DNA of 64,000 nucleotides from Paenibacillus paeoniae (GTDB lineage: Bacteria; Bacillota; Bacilli; Paenibacillales; Paenibacillaceae), in assembly GCF_003388735.1 (NCBI RefSeq), contig NZ_QUBQ01000002.1, positions 434,001 through 498,000 of the forward strand. The letters run 5' to 3'. The translations under genes and the position numbers were made by a program. This document shows positions 43,697 to 53,761 of the stretch, one piece after another. A model generated the notes under the pieces. That model ran no database searches. It saw nothing but the letters and a program-made list of their open reading frames with translations, and was not told the origin of the DNA. How positions within the stretch are numbered: position 1 is the first letter of the stretch; each line of letters begins with the position of its first letter.

Positions 43697-43939
43697 TTAT
43701 CCCTCCAGCTCAAAGCGATAATCTTCTACGACTGTATTGGCCAGCAGCTTCTCGCACATTTCCTTCAGGCGTGCCTCGGCTTCAGCGCGGTCGTTCGTGT
43801 CTAGCTCAACCTCGAGATATTTGCCGATGCGCACTTTGCCCACTTCTGCAAAACCCATGGAATGTAGCGCGCCTTGTACTGCTGTTCCTTGCGGGTCCAA
43901 TACGTTTTCCTTGATCGTGACGTAGACGGTTGCCTTCAT
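43697..43939 (-). CDS. purS: FGAM synthase subunit PurS
   Basis: 80 residues, 'ATVYVTIKENVLDPQGTAVQ' and 'RIGKYLEVELDTNDRAEAEA' are typical. It bridges PurL and PurQ in the Gram-positive complex. It is the first gene after the 102-bp repeat array, so it depends on transcription through that array or on an extra promoter there. Confidence 0.95.
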   Translation of the reverse strand: MKATVYVTIKENVLDPQGTAVQGALHSMGFAEVGKVRIGKYLEVELDTNDRAEAEARLKEMCEKLLANTVVEDYRFELEG

Positions 43940-44523
43940 AATTGCCTCCTGAGTATGGTTGAATTTTGGATAAGTATTCCTATAGCTTGCGGGACGATTG
44001 CAGCTTGGTGCGCTGCTTTGCTCATCAGTGCAAGGCAGGTCGATGAAATCGACTTATAGCTAGTTGATGTGACTCGCCGATTTCATTAAGTCGGTATGAG
44101 CGACTTAATTCACTACTATAGCTCCCACTGAGTCAGTTAAGTCGATTGTATCGACCTATTCGACTCTTACCCGTGTCTCTGTGACTTTTAAGTCGGTCTG
44201 ACCGACTTAATTCACTACTATAGCTCGCACTGAGTCAGTTAAGTCGATTGTATCGACCTATTCGACTCTTACCAGTGTCTCTGTGACTTTTAAGTCGGTC
44301 TGACCGACTTAATTCACTACTGTAGCTCGCACTGAGTCAGTTAAGTCGATTGTATCGACCTATTCGACTCTTACCCGTGTCTCTGTAACTTTTAAGTCGG
44401 TCTGACCGACTTAATTAACGGAAAGTAACTGAATATCCACCTACGAGCCGAAGCTCTCGGCTCAGCGCTCCGGCCGAAGCAGCCATGCCAGCACCGTGTC
44501 AAACAGCACTCCGACGCCAATGA
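43940..44523. other. Intergenic region inside the purine operon, full of hairpins
   Basis: 584 bases between purC and purS, where other Gram-positive operons have almost none. It holds the tandem array at 44103-44408, further GTCGAT/ATCGAC palindromes at about 44040-44100, and, next to purC, a short minus frame ending about 44466 ('IGVGVLFDTVLAWLL') that may be a gene scrap. No intact gene. Confidence 0.7.
44103..44408. repeat. 102-bp tandem repeat, three copies, with palindromes
   Basis: The motif GACTTAATTCACTACT starts at 44103, 44205 and 44307, a constant 102 bases apart, and its first part recurs at 44409. Copies differ at only a few bases. Each unit contains a perfect 23-base palindrome TTAAGTCGGTC-T-GACCGACTTAA (the first copy, at about 44088-44110, is degenerate) and a GTCGAT-TGT-ATCGAC hairpin. 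All frames have stops, so it is not coding. Confidence 0.92.
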
Positions 44524-45423
44524 CTACTTCAGCTCGCCGCCAGTTAAGCGGCGGTAGATCTCGCGATAGCGGGCAGTCGTCGCGATGACGACTGTCTCCG
44601 GCAGCGGATCCGGCATGCTGTTGCGGTCCCAATTGGAGCCAAGCAGGTAAGTACGGACCGGCTCTTTGTCCATGCTGTCAATCTCCACATCGAACGCGTA
44701 GTTGCCCTCGGACCAGAAGCGCGAGGCATCCGGCGTGAAAATCTCGTCAATCAGAATGACTTTGCCATCAATAAGTCCAAACTCGAATTTGCAATCCGCT
44801 AGAATGATGCCGCGTTCCTTGCAATATTCATGCGCGAAGCGATATAGCTCCAAGCTGCGATCGCGAAGCTCAGCAGCCAGATCGGCTCCCACCAGCTCGC
44901 TCATCCGCTCGAACGAGATGTCCTCGTCGTGGCCGACGTCGTTCTTGGCAGCAGGCGTAAAGATCGGCTCCGGGAAACGCTCGTTTTTGCGAAGGCCCTC
45001 GGGCAGCTCGATGCCGTTGATTGCCGATGTCGCCTCATACTGCCTCCAGCCGCCGCCCGTTATATAGCCGCGCACGACGCATTCGATATCGATGCGTTCT
45101 GCTTTGCGCGTCACCATAATCCGGTTCCTCAGAAGTTCAGGCGCAGTAACAACATCGCCCAGCAGCTCCACGTCTGTGTGCACGACATGGTTCGTCTGCA
45201 TCTCCTTCGTAACGTCGAACCAGAATGCGGACAACCGATTGAGCACATTGCCCTTGTCCGGCACCGCCGGCTCCAGCACATAATCGAATGCGGAGATACG
45301 GTCCGTCACAACGATCAGAAAGTGTTCTCCCAAATCGTACAGCTCGCGTACCTTGCCTTTGTAGACAAGCGGAGCTTTCACATAATCCACAGCGGTGGAC
45401 AAAGCTTGCGATTGAACAGCCAT
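44524..45423 (-). CDS. purC: SAICAR synthetase, long form
   Basis: About 299 residues from ATG 45423 (AAGGGGGAG upstream; TTG 45432 is possible). 'PLVYKGKVRELYDLGEHFLI' opens the fold, 'RISAFDYVLEPAVPDKGNVL' and 'LADCKFEFGLIDGKVILIDE' with 'TPDASRFW' are signatures. Links aspartate to CAIR. Most Bacillus PurC proteins are about 240 residues; this one has the longer layout seen in yeast Ade1-type enzymes. Confidence 0.95.
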   Translation of the reverse strand: MAVQSQALSTAVDYVKAPLVYKGKVRELYDLGEHFLIVVTDRISAFDYVLEPAVPDKGNVLNRLSAFWFDVTKEMQTNHVVHTDVELLGDVVTAPELLRNRIMVTRKAERIDIECVVRGYITGGGWRQYEATSAINGIELPEGLRKNERFPEPIFTPAAKNDVGHDEDISFERMSELVGADLAAELRDRSLELYRFAHEYCKERGIILADCKFEFGLIDGKVILIDEIFTPDASRFWSEGNYAFDVEIDSMDKEPVRTYLLGSNWDRNSMPDPLPETVVIATTARYREIYRRLTGGELK

Positions 45424-45439
45424 GAACTCCAACTCCCCC

Positions 45440-46735
45440 TTAGTTCAAGCCCAAACGTGCAAATATCGTGTCAACATGCTTCAGATGCCATGTCGGGTTA
45501 AAGCAATCGTCAATCTCCTCGGCGCTAAGCACCGATGTAATTTCAGGCGTTTCTTCAATGATAGAGCGGAACTGGCGTTGCTCCTCCCAAGCCTGCATCG
45601 CACGAGGCTGAACCGTGTCGTATGCCTGCTCGCGGCTGAGACCTTTGTCGATCAGCTTCGTCATGACTCGTCCGGAGAATGGCACACCGTACGTCGCGCT
45701 CATATTGCGCTTCATATTTTCCGGGAAAACGGTCAAGTTATGGATGATGTTGCCCAGACGGTTCAGCATGTAGTTCAGCAGCATCGTAGCATCCGGCAAA
45801 ATAACGCGTTCCGCCGAAGAGTGGCTGATATCGCGCTCATGCCACAGCGGCACGTTCTCGTATGCTGTCAGCATATGGCCGCGAATAACGCGGGACAGGC
45901 CGGACATGTTCTCAGCGCCGATCGGGTTGCGCTTATGCGGCATCGCGGACGAGCCCTTCTGACCCTTCGCGAACGGCTCTTCCACCTCGCGGAATTCACT
46001 CTTCTGCAAAGCGCGAATCTCAGTTGCAAACTTATCCAGCGATGTCGCAATTAGAGCGATCGTCGCCATATATTCGGCATGACGGTCACGCTGCAGCGTC
46101 TGTGTGGAGATCGGAGCAGCCGTAATGCCCAGCTTCTCGCAGACGAATTGCTCAACAGACGGATCAATATTGGCATAAGTGCCTACCGCGCCGGACATTT
46201 TACCGAATTGCACGCCGTTCGCCGCATGTTGGAATCTTTCCAGATTACGTTTCATTTCTTCATGCCACAGTGCCATTTTCAGACCAAAAGTCGTTGGCTC
46301 CGCATGTACGCCATGCGTACGTCCCATCATCGGTGTATCCCTGTATTGGATAGCCTTCTCACGCAAGATAGCGATGAAGCGCTCAATGTCCTTCAGCAAT
46401 ATTTCGTTCGCTTGGCGAAGCAGATAGCCCGTTGCCGTATCGACAACGTCGGTTGAAGTCAGTCCGTAGTGAACCCACTTGCGCTCAGGTCCTACTGTTT
46501 CAGACACGGCGCGTGTGAACGCGATTACGTCATGACGCGTCTCTTGCTCGATCTCATAGATACGGTCGATATCGAAGCTTGCCGATTTGCGAAGCGCGAC
46601 TACGTCTTCCTTCGGAATAATGCCCAGCTCCGCCCATGCCTCGCATGCGCAAAGCTCAACTTCCAGCCATGCCTTGAACTTGTTCTCCTCGGTCCAGATC
46701 GCTCTCATTTCCGGTCTGCTGTAACGCTCTAACAT
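45440..46735 (-). CDS. purB: Adenylosuccinate lyase
   Basis: 431 residues. The fumarase-superfamily signature '[20 protein letters not shown]' carries the mobile loop Ser; '[18 protein letters not shown]' and '[18 protein letters not shown]' hold the catalytic His region. Splits SAICAR and adenylosuccinate. Seven bases after purK. Confidence 0.97.
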   Translation of the reverse strand: MLERYSRPEMRAIWTEENKFKAWLEVELCACEAWAELGIIPKEDVVALRKSASFDIDRIYEIEQETRHDVIAFTRAVSETVGPERKWVHYGLTSTDVVDTATGYLLRQANEILLKDIERFIAILREKAIQYRDTPMMGRTHGVHAEPTTFGLKMALWHEEMKRNLERFQHAANGVQFGKMSGAVGTYANIDPSVEQFVCEKLGITAAPISTQTLQRDRHAEYMATIALIATSLDKFATEIRALQKSEFREVEEPFAKGQKGSSAMPHKRNPIGAENMSGLSRVIRGHMLTAYENVPLWHERDISHSSAERVILPDATMLLNYMLNRLGNIIHNLTVFPENMKRNMSATYGVPFSGRVMTKLIDKGLSREQAYDTVQPRAMQAWEEQRQFRSIIEETPEITSVLSAEEIDDCFNPTWHLKHVDTIFARLGLN

Positions 46736-46742
46736 TGAACCT

Positions 46743-47954
46743 TCACACCTTCCAAATCTTAGTTTCGTTTATCCAATCAAGCGCCGCTTCCGTCGATTCA
46801 GCAAGCACATTCACATGCCCCATCTTCCGTTTGTACACGGCGTCTTTTTTTCCATACAAATGTACTTTCGGTGCCACATTCAGCCGCTCTGCCGCCTCGT
46901 CTCTCACGGCCAATCTCTCAAGCAAAGGCTCTACATGCTGGCCCAGCACATTCACCATAACGACGGGGCTTAACAGCGCTGTGTCGCCAAGCGGCAAGCC
47001 GCATACGGCTCTTACATGCTGCTCGAACTGCGACGTCCGGCAAGCTTCCATCGTATAATGGCCGCTGTTATGCGGGCGCGGCGCAAGCTCGTTCACATAG
47101 AGCTCGCCATCTCGCGTCACGAACATCTCCACCGCGATCAGGCCAACGACGCCAAGTCCTTCTGCCAGTCTTATCGCAAGGCGCTCTGCCTCGCGAAGCA
47201 CACTATCCTCCAGCCGAGCAGGCACAATCGAAAGATGCAAAATATTTTCCACATGAATATTTTCCGCAGGCGGGAAAGCTTTTATTTCCCCTTTGGAGCT
47301 TCTCGCCGCAATGACAGATATCTCCATCGCGAAGTCGATGAACTGCTCCAAAACAAGCTGCGTTCCTGCTTTGGACAAAGTCGCGAACGCTTCATCCGAT
47401 TCCGAGGAATCGCGGATCACCCATTGTCCTTTGCCGTCATAGCCGCCTGTCGCCGTCTTCAGTACGCATGGCGTACCGAATCGCTCTACCGCTTCACGTA
47501 GCTCTTCCACGCTGCTAATCTCGCTATAGGGAGCGACTTGTACGCCTGCCGCTTCAATCGCCCGCTTCTCGCGAAGACGGTGCTGCGTCGTATACAACAA
47601 TTCGCTGCCTTGCGGAACATAGGATTCCGACATCAGCATAGCCGCTACATCCGCGTCCACATTCTCGAACTCGTATGTGATGACGTCCGAGCGGGCTGCG
47701 AGCTCGCGAGCAGCGTCTCTGTCGTTGTACGCGGCAACAATCTGGTCAGCAACTTGTCCCATCGGAGCGTCCGGAGTGGGATCGAGTGCGACAAATCGGT
47801 AGCCCATCGCACTGCCAGCGTTCGCAAGCATTCTGCCCAGTTGACCGCCGCCAAGTATGCCGATAGTTGCTCCAGGGAGAATCGTTGCGGCATTCGATGA
47901 AGCGGCAGCCTCAGCAGCAGCTTCCCTGCTCACGTTATCCGTGCCTTCGATCAT
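46743..47954 (-). CDS. purK: 5-(carboxyamino)imidazole ribonucleotide synthase
   Basis: 403 residues, ATP-grasp. '[18 protein letters not shown]', '[20 protein letters not shown]' and '[18 protein letters not shown]' are signatures. The first 28 residues (Ala/Ser-rich) are an extension before the fold starts. Makes N5-CAIR from AIR and bicarbonate. Overlaps purE by four bases. Confidence 0.97.
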   Translation of the reverse strand: MIEGTDNVSREAAAEAAASSNAATILPGATIGILGGGQLGRMLANAGSAMGYRFVALDPTPDAPMGQVADQIVAAYNDRDAARELAARSDVITYEFENVDADVAAMLMSESYVPQGSELLYTTQHRLREKRAIEAAGVQVAPYSEISSVEELREAVERFGTPCVLKTATGGYDGKGQWVIRDSSESDEAFATLSKAGTQLVLEQFIDFAMEISVIAARSSKGEIKAFPPAENIHVENILHLSIVPARLEDSVLREAERLAIRLAEGLGVVGLIAVEMFVTRDGELYVNELAPRPHNSGHYTMEACRTSQFEQHVRAVCGLPLGDTALLSPVVMVNVLGQHVEPLLERLAVRDEAAERLNVAPKVHLYGKKDAVYKRKMGHVNVLAESTEAALDWINETKIWKV

Positions 47955-48436
47955 AAAGTTTCACTGCTTTCCAGCACTTCCTGCTTAATGCGATCGCGTC
48001 TCGCTTGCACACGATCTTGAATTGCCGGATCGAAAGCGCCCAGGATTTGAGCTGCCAGCAAGCCTGCATTGGTGCCTCCTGCATTGCCAATCGCAACAGT
48101 CGCAACCGGGATACCGCCTGGCATCTGTACGATTGACAGCAAGGAATCCAGACCGTTCAAATTCGAAGATTTAACGGGAACGCCAATAACCGGCAAAGTC
48201 GTTTTTGATGCGACCATGCCGGGTAGATGAGCGGCGCCGCCTGCTCCCGCGATAATGACCTTAAGTCCGCGCTCCGCAGCTGACTCCGCATATTCGAACA
48301 TAAGGTCCGGCGTACGATGCGCCGAGACGACCCCTTTCTCATAAGGAATATTCAATTCCTCCAGAACGTCGCAGGCTAATTTCATTGTGTCCCAATCCGA
48401 CTTGCTGCCCATAATGACGCCCACCTTAGCAGACAT
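47951..48436 (-). CDS. purE: N5-CAIR mutase
   Basis: 161 residues. '[20 protein letters not shown]', '[18 protein letters not shown]' and '[20 protein letters not shown]' hold the substrate loop and catalytic His. First gene of the operon; the leader upstream carries a guanine-type riboswitch. Confidence 0.97.
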   Translation of the reverse strand: MSAKVGVIMGSKSDWDTMKLACDVLEELNIPYEKGVVSAHRTPDLMFEYAESAAERGLKVIIAGAGGAAHLPGMVASKTTLPVIGVPVKSSNLNGLDSLLSIVQMPGGIPVATVAIGNAGGTNAGLLAAQILGAFDPAIQDRVQARRDRIKQEVLESSETL

Positions 48437-48478
48437 GTGCTCAAACCCACTTTCTTTATTGAGATTATCTTATAAGCA

Positions 48479-48525
48479 AATAAAAAAGACCCCAAGCAAT
48501 CTTAACGACGATATGCCAAGGACCT
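48479..48525 (-). terminator. Second hairpin with T-run in the purE leader
   Basis: Minus strand AGGTCCTTGGC / GCTTGGGGTCT (several G-U pairs) followed by TTTTTTATTT, ending about 45 bases before purE. May be an extra attenuation point. Confidence 0.5.
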
Positions 48526-48604
48526 CTCGAGGAAACATTCCTTTAAGGAAAGCTTCAAATGAATGAATGCTACATTTGCCCTGTACGCGCCCGCTATAAA
48601 CAGC

Positions 48605-48627
48605 AAAAACTGCTCCTGATGAGAGCA
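48605..48627 (-). terminator. Likely riboswitch terminator in the purE leader
   Basis: Minus-strand TGCTC-TCATCAG-GAGCA followed by GTTTTT, about 120 bases after the aptamer. Short stem, so its use as the switch is inferred. Confidence 0.55.
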
Positions 48628-48743
48628 ACCCCTCTATCGGCTTGCGGATCGATACGTTCTGGCGATATATAGCCTCCATACATCCGCAATCGGGGTGCAT
48701 AGATGACTGATCACCTCTAGCTAACACATGTAGATTATTCAAA

Positions 48744-48807
48744 CTCGTAGTCCAGAAATAACTGGTTCCGGGTAGAGACATTCGGGCCTGCCCCGAATAT
48801 ATACGAG
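48744..48807 (-). ncRNA. Purine riboswitch aptamer, guanine type (purE leader)
   Basis: Minus strand: P1 CTCGTA...TACGAG, J1/2 TATATT, P2 CGGG..CCCG, conserved J2/3 TGTCTCTACC, P3 CCAG..CTGG and J3/1 GGACTACGAG. The C in 'GACTA' (adenine switches have T) points to guanine or hypoxanthine. High guanine should end transcription before purE. Confidence 0.9.
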
Positions 48808-48846
48808 AATACGAATGGGCGGCATGTTCCGCCTCAAACCTATTCT

Positions 48847-48875
48847 AGTTTATCGAATCGTCACTAGCCTGTCAA
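48847..48875 (-). promoter_or_regulatory. Promoter of the purine operon
   Basis: Minus-strand TTGACA, 17-base spacer, TAAACT: a near-consensus housekeeping promoter 40 bases before the riboswitch. Confidence 0.8.
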
Positions 48876-48881
48876 CAAAAT

Positions 48882-48917
48882 ACGAACATTAAAAGGAGAT
48901 CAATTGTTAAAGTTCGT
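48882..48917. promoter_or_regulatory. PurR-like inverted half-sites
   Basis: ACGAAC (minus strand 48917-48912) and GTTCGT (48887-48882) face each other just upstream of the -35. B. subtilis PurBoxes have central CGAA pairs 16-17 bases apart; here the gap is about 26, so identity with PurR sites is tentative. Confidence 0.45.
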
Positions 48918-49067
48918 TTTTTAGTCGTTTTAAAGCCGTGAAAACTGTAATTAGTTGTCAACACTAACGGTAGCTTGCTTAAATCATCCCTTTTTGATCT
49001 TTATGACTACGAGCCTGCATTGGTGAATATAGATGAAAGTAGAGAGCAATTTTTGGGAGGGTTTCGT

Positions 49068-50351
49068 ATGCAGATCCATACGGTCAAAAAAGGGGATTCG
49101 TTATGGGAGCTATCGCAGCGGTATGACGTGCCGCTTGAGCATATTTATGCCGCAAATAGCTTCACGGCGCAAAGCCCGCTTGTCATCGGCCAGGCCGTCA
49201 TCATCCCGTCTCCTGGCGACGGACTCCAGCATAAAGTGCTGGTTGGCGAATCTTTATGGAAAATTGGGCAGCGGTACGGTGTATCCATCAGGCAACTTGT
49301 GGAAGCCAATCATCTTACAAATCCTGCCCTTATCATGCCCGGACAGCTATTAACCATTCCAAAGGCTGCCAAGCCCATCATAGAAGTGAACGCCTACACC
49401 GAGAAGTTGGGCAGCAATGGCATTGAGCTCGTCAACCAAATCGGCGATTATCTTACCTACCTCAGCCCTTTCAGCTACAGAGTGCAGATGAACGGCTCGC
49501 TTACCCCGCTCGACGATTCAGCTATAATCAACGCCGCATATAGCAAGCGGGTTGCTCCGATGATGGTCATTACTAATTTCGAGAATGGAACCTTCAAGCC
49601 CGATATTGCACACGCCGTTCTCTCTGATTCCAACTATCAGTCCTCCTTAATCGCTAACATACTGAATGTGATGAGAGAGAAGGGCTACCTCGCCATTAAC
49701 GTCGACTTCGAATATGTGCCCCCGGCTGATCGCGAACTTTACAATGAATTTTTGCAGCGTTTAGTCGATGCCCTCCATCCTTACAACTTACAAGTATCTA
49801 CGGCACTTGCCCCCAAACTTTCAGCAAATCAAACGGGGACCTTATATGAAGCGCATGATTACGCCGCACACGGCAGAATTGTTGACTTCGTGATCCTCAT
49901 GACCTATGAGTGGGGCTGGTCCGGCGGTCCGCCAAGAGCGGTTGCTCCGCTGAACGAGGTCGTCAAAGTGCTGAACTTCGCTCTTTCCGTCATCCCTTCG
50001 GAGAAGATTGTGATGGGCATGCCCCTGTACGGCTATGACTGGAAGCTGCCTTACGTGCAAGGAGGCGGATGGGCCCCGACGGTCAGTCCGTACGAAGCCG
50101 TCAACCGCGCCGCCAAGTATGGGGCTACGATTCGTTATGACGAGGAGTCACAGTCTCCTTACTATCATTATTATGACGAGGAAGGCAGGGAGCATGTCGT
50201 CTGGTACGAGGATGCCCGCAGCGTGCAAGCCAAGTTCGATATCGTCAAAGCCTATAAACTGCGGGGCGTGAGTTATTGGGTGCTTGGCGTCAACTTCCCG
50301 CAAAACTGGTTCGTCCTTGGTGAAAACTTCACCATCAAGAAGCTGGTGTAA
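49068..50351 (+). CDS. sleL: Spore cortex-lytic N-acetylglucosaminidase, SleL/YaaH type
   Basis: 427 residues from ATG 49068, after GGGAGGG; the frame to 48975 is not needed. Two LysM domains ('HTVKKGDSLWELSQRYDVPL', 'HKVLVGESLWKIGQRYGVSI') bind peptidoglycan. The GH18 domain has 'YLAINVDFEYVPPADREL' with the catalytic Glu (DxE), 'FVILMTYEWGWSGGPPRAVA' and 'IVMGMPLYGYDWKLPY'. SleL cuts muramic-lactam cortex during germination. No signal peptide, as in spore enzymes of this group that are packed from the mother cell. Strong evidence for an endospore former. Confidence 0.9.
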   Translation: MQIHTVKKGDSLWELSQRYDVPLEHIYAANSFTAQSPLVIGQAVIIPSPGDGLQHKVLVGESLWKIGQRYGVSIRQLVEANHLTNPALIMPGQLLTIPKAAKPIIEVNAYTEKLGSNGIELVNQIGDYLTYLSPFSYRVQMNGSLTPLDDSAIINAAYSKRVAPMMVITNFENGTFKPDIAHAVLSDSNYQSSLIANILNVMREKGYLAINVDFEYVPPADRELYNEFLQRLVDALHPYNLQVSTALAPKLSANQTGTLYEAHDYAAHGRIVDFVILMTYEWGWSGGPPRAVAPLNEVVKVLNFALSVIPSEKIVMGMPLYGYDWKLPYVQGGGWAPTVSPYEAVNRAAKYGATIRYDEESQSPYYHYYDEEGREHVVWYEDARSVQAKFDIVKAYKLRGVSYWVLGVNFPQNWFVLGENFTIKKLV

Positions 50352-50371
50352 GTCTATTCCCTCAAAAAGAA

Positions 50372-50403
50372 AAGGGCCGCGGCATCATCTGCCGTCGGCC
50401 CTT
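50372..50403. terminator. Bidirectional terminator between sleL and the TraB-like gene
   Basis: Stem AAGGGCCG-GGCA / TGCC-CGGCCCTT with A-rich sequence before it and TTCAATTG after it. Confidence 0.8.
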
Positions 50404-50410
50404 CAATTGT

Positions 50411-51658
50411 CTATACTCTTGTTACGGTATAACCCTTCTGCTCAAGCAAAGGAACCAGTCCATGCTCGCCTACCATATGGAGCGCTCCAACTACGACAAA
50501 ATAAGTTTCGGATTTGTCGCCGCTAAGGAAAGCGTCGATCTTCTCAGCCATCAGCACGTTGCGGTCTTGCAGCATCGCTTTGTAATACTCCGCATCGCTC
50601 TTCTGAGTTTGTACAGCCATATCAGTAAGCATGTCGAGGTTTCCGTCGATCCACATATCGGACAAATCTTTCACTGGCTCTTCTTCGACATAGAAGCTAA
50701 CGATAGAACCAAACAACATCTCCTCTTGAATACGATCCGAGAAGTTGTTCAGCATATTCAGTTGGGACTTGGAAGACTCCAGACCGATAATAGGCAGTTT
50801 CGATTTTTCCGCAAGCTTCATGAAGTAGTCATCAATGCCAAGCTCTGACTTATATTCGCTATCTTCTCGTCTTTCGGCGTCAAGAAGCATGGATGCATAC
50901 CATGGCTTAAATTGATCGAGCGCATACGTTGGGTAGCCCAGGTCCGTTAGCAACTCGACGACGTATTGATACGTTTTAGCTGAGATATGATTTTGCAGCG
51001 TCGTCCCATCATTATAAGTGCTTATACTATTGAGAAAGTCAGAGATATTTTCTTCCGAAGTAAAGTCAATCTCCAGTGCTAGATGATCGGCTTCCATGAA
51101 AGCATCCATAATTTCGTCTCTGAGCGGATACATCGCTTCGTTCGCTACATGGATAGAGCCGAGCATATAGACGGTATTGCCGCCTTTCTCAACCTTCCAC
51201 ATGAAGCCGCGGCTTTCCTGAATGGTGTCGATGGAGATTTTACGCTCTGCATCATTCCAATCGATCTCATAGCCTGTTGCTTCTACAATAAAGCGAAGCG
51301 GCACATAAGTCGCTTTGTTTTGAATCTTAGGCGCTACCGCCAGTTGCTGTGGCTGGCTGTTGACGTATGCTGTTGTATGGTCAATCTGCAAGCTGATGAT
51401 TGCTTGATTTCTAGGATTAGTGCTTGTCGCCGTTACGACGCGGTTCTCTTCATTCCAGTCAATCTTGAAGCTCAGCTTCTCCAGAAGCATTCTAACTGGA
51501 ACTAGCGTGGTGCCTTTCTCCACAATCGGCGTATTAGAGCCGAATTGTACTTGCTCGCCGTCTACCCAAATGGATAATGGGTTCGAAGCGGCTTGAGTGC
51601 CCGTTGCAAAGCTGAGTGCCATAACGATGGCAATAAGAATAGAAATAAACTTTTTCAT
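50411..51658 (-). CDS. Secreted TraB/GumN-like protein with Cu-amine-oxidase-N-type domain
   Basis: 415 residues. Signal peptide ends at TQAA (about 23). Residues 28-145 are two copies of the copper-amine-oxidase N-terminal-like fold used by Paenibacillaceae as a wall-associated module ('TTLVPVRMLLEKLSFKIDWN', 'ATYVPLRFIVEATGYEIDWN'). The rest is TraB/GumN: 'TVYMLGSIHVANEAMYPL' and 'TYFVVVGALHMVGEHGLV' carry the GxxH motifs of this putative metal-dependent hydrolase. Substrate not known. Complete and monocistronic. Confidence 0.87.
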   Translation of the reverse strand: MKKFISILIAIVMALSFATGTQAASNPLSIWVDGEQVQFGSNTPIVEKGTTLVPVRMLLEKLSFKIDWNEENRVVTATSTNPRNQAIISLQIDHTTAYVNSQPQQLAVAPKIQNKATYVPLRFIVEATGYEIDWNDAERKISIDTIQESRGFMWKVEKGGNTVYMLGSIHVANEAMYPLRDEIMDAFMEADHLALEIDFTSEENISDFLNSISTYNDGTTLQNHISAKTYQYVVELLTDLGYPTYALDQFKPWYASMLLDAERREDSEYKSELGIDDYFMKLAEKSKLPIIGLESSKSQLNMLNNFSDRIQEEMLFGSIVSFYVEEEPVKDLSDMWIDGNLDMLTDMAVQTQKSDAEYYKAMLQDRNVLMAEKIDAFLSGDKSETYFVVVGALHMVGEHGLVPLLEQKGYTVTRV

Positions 51659-51781
51659 TTGATGCCTACTTTCTCTTTAATAGGATAATAGTCTTGCTCC
51701 AAAAGTAGCAACACCACCTCTAACTATACCGAGGAATTAAATGGAAGGGTAGCTATAGTTTTGTATAGTGGTGTTCAAAAA

Positions 51782-51810
51782 AAAGAGCCCCGCACTCGGC
51801 GAAGCCCTTT
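51782..51810 (-). terminator. Terminator of the nitroreductase/Msr unit
   Basis: Minus-strand AAAGGGCTTCGC / GCGGGGCTCTTT (wobble pairs) followed by a long T-run. Confidence 0.85.
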
Positions 51811-51835
51811 GTCACACGACCTATTAACGTTACGC

Positions 51836-52453
51836 TTATCCTTGCACCCAAATCGTCTTGTCCGTAACCGGCGTACGCTTTGGCTCTGGCGCAGTCATAT
51901 CGGGATAACCCAGATAGATGAATGCGACAAGCTCTTCATCCTCACGAAGCTCGAACGTTTCTTTCATACGCGGATGGAACATCGGCGCTCCCGAGCGCCA
52001 GATGGCGCCAAGTCCGTAAGCATGCGCGGCAAGCAGCAAGTTCTGCACCGCGACCTGCGCAGCCGCAAGCTCCTCCTCGCGAACCGCTCTCGGGTCGTCA
52101 GCCGGAGAACAAATCGCTGCAATGACAACAGGCGCACGATTCGCTTTCACACGTTCCTTCCGCAGCCGCTCCTCAAGCTCCTCGCCTTCCAGCTCAGGCA
52201 CATTCGCTGCTGTTACTCTGGCATAGCCCTCGCCTAACAGCGATCTTCCTTCTCCCGTCATAACGACAAAACGCCAAGGCTGTGTATTATGATGGCTCGG
52301 CGCCCAGGACGCCGCCTCCAATAACGCTTCAATAATCTCCCGCTCTACAGCATCCGGCTTAAGCCGGCCGATGGAACGGCGGCCTCGGATAGCGTCCAGC
52401 ACCCCTACTGCGTTCGCCTTGATATGAAGCTCCCCTAAATCTGTTGTAGTCAT
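51836..52453 (-). CDS. Nitroreductase-family flavoprotein
   Basis: 205 residues. 'AIRGRRSIGRLKPDAVERE' (FMN phosphate Arg/Ser), 'EAASWAPSHHNTQPWRFVVM' and 'NLLLAAHAYGLGAIWRSGA' with 'EELVAFIYLGYPD' are standard NfsB/FRP-type motifs. FMN-dependent, NAD(P)H-using reductase of unknown natural substrate. Fourteen bases after the msrAB gene, so they are probably one unit in oxidative stress. Confidence 0.9.
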   Translation of the reverse strand: MTTTDLGELHIKANAVGVLDAIRGRRSIGRLKPDAVEREIIEALLEAASWAPSHHNTQPWRFVVMTGEGRSLLGEGYARVTAANVPELEGEELEERLRKERVKANRAPVVIAAICSPADDPRAVREEELAAAQVAVQNLLLAAHAYGLGAIWRSGAPMFHPRMKETFELREDEELVAFIYLGYPDMTAPEPKRTPVTDKTIWVQG

Positions 52454-52467
52454 TTCCGTCTCTCCCT

Positions 52468-53427
52468 TTATTCAAATAACGAGCGATATTGACCGTACCC
52501 TTCTTCCTCCAGCTTATCCTTCGATACAAACCGCAAGGATGCGGAATTGATGCAATACCGAAGTCCGGTTGGCTGGGGTCCATCATCGAATACATGACCT
52601 AGATGGGAGTCGCCTTCTTGGCTGCGCACCTCAACCCTGACCATGAAATGGCTATTGTCCGAATGCTCAGTTACAGCCGATTTCTGCAATGGCTTCGTGA
52701 AGCTAGGCCAGCCGCAGCCTGCATCGTACTTATCCTTGGAGCTGAACAGAGGTTCGCCCGATACGATGTCGACATAGATGCCCTCTTCGATATGATCCCA
52801 ATATTCGCCGGTGAACGGACGTTCAGTGCCGCTATTTTGCGTCACTTCATATTGAATCGGTGTCAGGTTCTTCTTCAACTCGCCAAGATCCTTCTTCAGC
52901 TTCCAATTGCTTGCGATGAAGCTGTCGCGACCGGAGCCTTTGCGGTACATTTTATAACGGTACGGATTTTTCTTATGGTAGTCCTGATGATAATCTTCAG
53001 CGGGATAAAAGTCTCCGGCAGGCTCGATCTCCGTCACGATCGGCTTATCGAAACGGCCGCTGGACTGAAGAGCTCCCTTCGATGCTTCCGCTTGTTGACG
53101 CTGTTCTTCCGTATAATAATAGATTCCAGACCGGTAAGAGGAGCCCCGATCATGGAATTGTCCTCCTGCATCCGTCGGATCAATCTGACGCCAGAAGATG
53201 TCGAGCAGCCGCTCGTATGAGAACAGAGAAGGATCATAGGCAATCTGTACGGCTTCGGTATGTCCAGTCGTGTCGGAGCATACTTCCTCGTACGTTGGGT
53301 TGACGGTATGTCCGCCCGTATAACCTGATACGACGGATAGAATACCCGGCATTTCCTCGAACGGCGTAACCATGCACCAGAAGCAGCCTCCCGCGAACAT
53401 GGCCAACTCTTTATTTTGCTGTCCCAT
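52468..53427 (-). CDS. msrAB: Fused methionine sulfoxide reductase A and B
   Basis: About 319 residues from ATG 53427 (AAAGGATGAT upstream). MsrA first: '[19 protein letters not shown]' with the nucleophile Cys, '[20 protein letters not shown]' and '[19 protein letters not shown]'. MsrB second (about 185-319): '[14 protein letters not shown]' and '[14 protein letters not shown]' with the catalytic Cys. It repairs S- and R-methionine sulfoxides. No signal peptide, so cytosolic. Confidence 0.95.
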   Translation of the reverse strand: MGQQNKELAMFAGGCFWCMVTPFEEMPGILSVVSGYTGGHTVNPTYEEVCSDTTGHTEAVQIAYDPSLFSYERLLDIFWRQIDPTDAGGQFHDRGSSYRSGIYYYTEEQRQQAEASKGALQSSGRFDKPIVTEIEPAGDFYPAEDYHQDYHKKNPYRYKMYRKGSGRDSFIASNWKLKKDLGELKKNLTPIQYEVTQNSGTERPFTGEYWDHIEEGIYVDIVSGEPLFSSKDKYDAGCGWPSFTKPLQKSAVTEHSDNSHFMVRVEVRSQEGDSHLGHVFDDGPQPTGLRYCINSASLRFVSKDKLEEEGYGQYRSLFE

Positions 53428-53761
53428 GAGGATCATCCTTTCCATTTGGCATTTCATGCTTAACTCTTTCATTATACAACACGAACTCGCGCCCTACAAA
53501 AAAGCAATTCTCGCATAACCAATAATTGTCTTCCGTCAAGTTGTCCGTTGGTGGCGACAGCCATCCTGCCGTTTGTTACAATAGGATGACATTCGCAACC
53601 TTTTTGCCGCTTTTTGTCGTTAGTAGTAGAGATGGACAAGCAGCGACAGATGATTATGCCGTGTAAAGGTGCGGCCGCATTTCATAAGGACATCCCGTTT
53701 CACGTTCGTTCATCCATCACAGCGTACCCGAATTGACAGAATAAAGAGGTGAATGAACACA

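Noticed and set aside
44103..44408. CRISPR array
   Set aside because: Repeats are directly adjacent 102-base units with no unique spacers and no cas genes nearby.
44466..44530. Short minus frame after purC reading like a membrane protein end
   Set aside because: Only about 20 codons, no start or site; too short to call.
48470..48781. 103-codon minus ORF in the purE leader
   Set aside because: It spans the riboswitch aptamer and terminators; the RNA structure accounts for the sequence.
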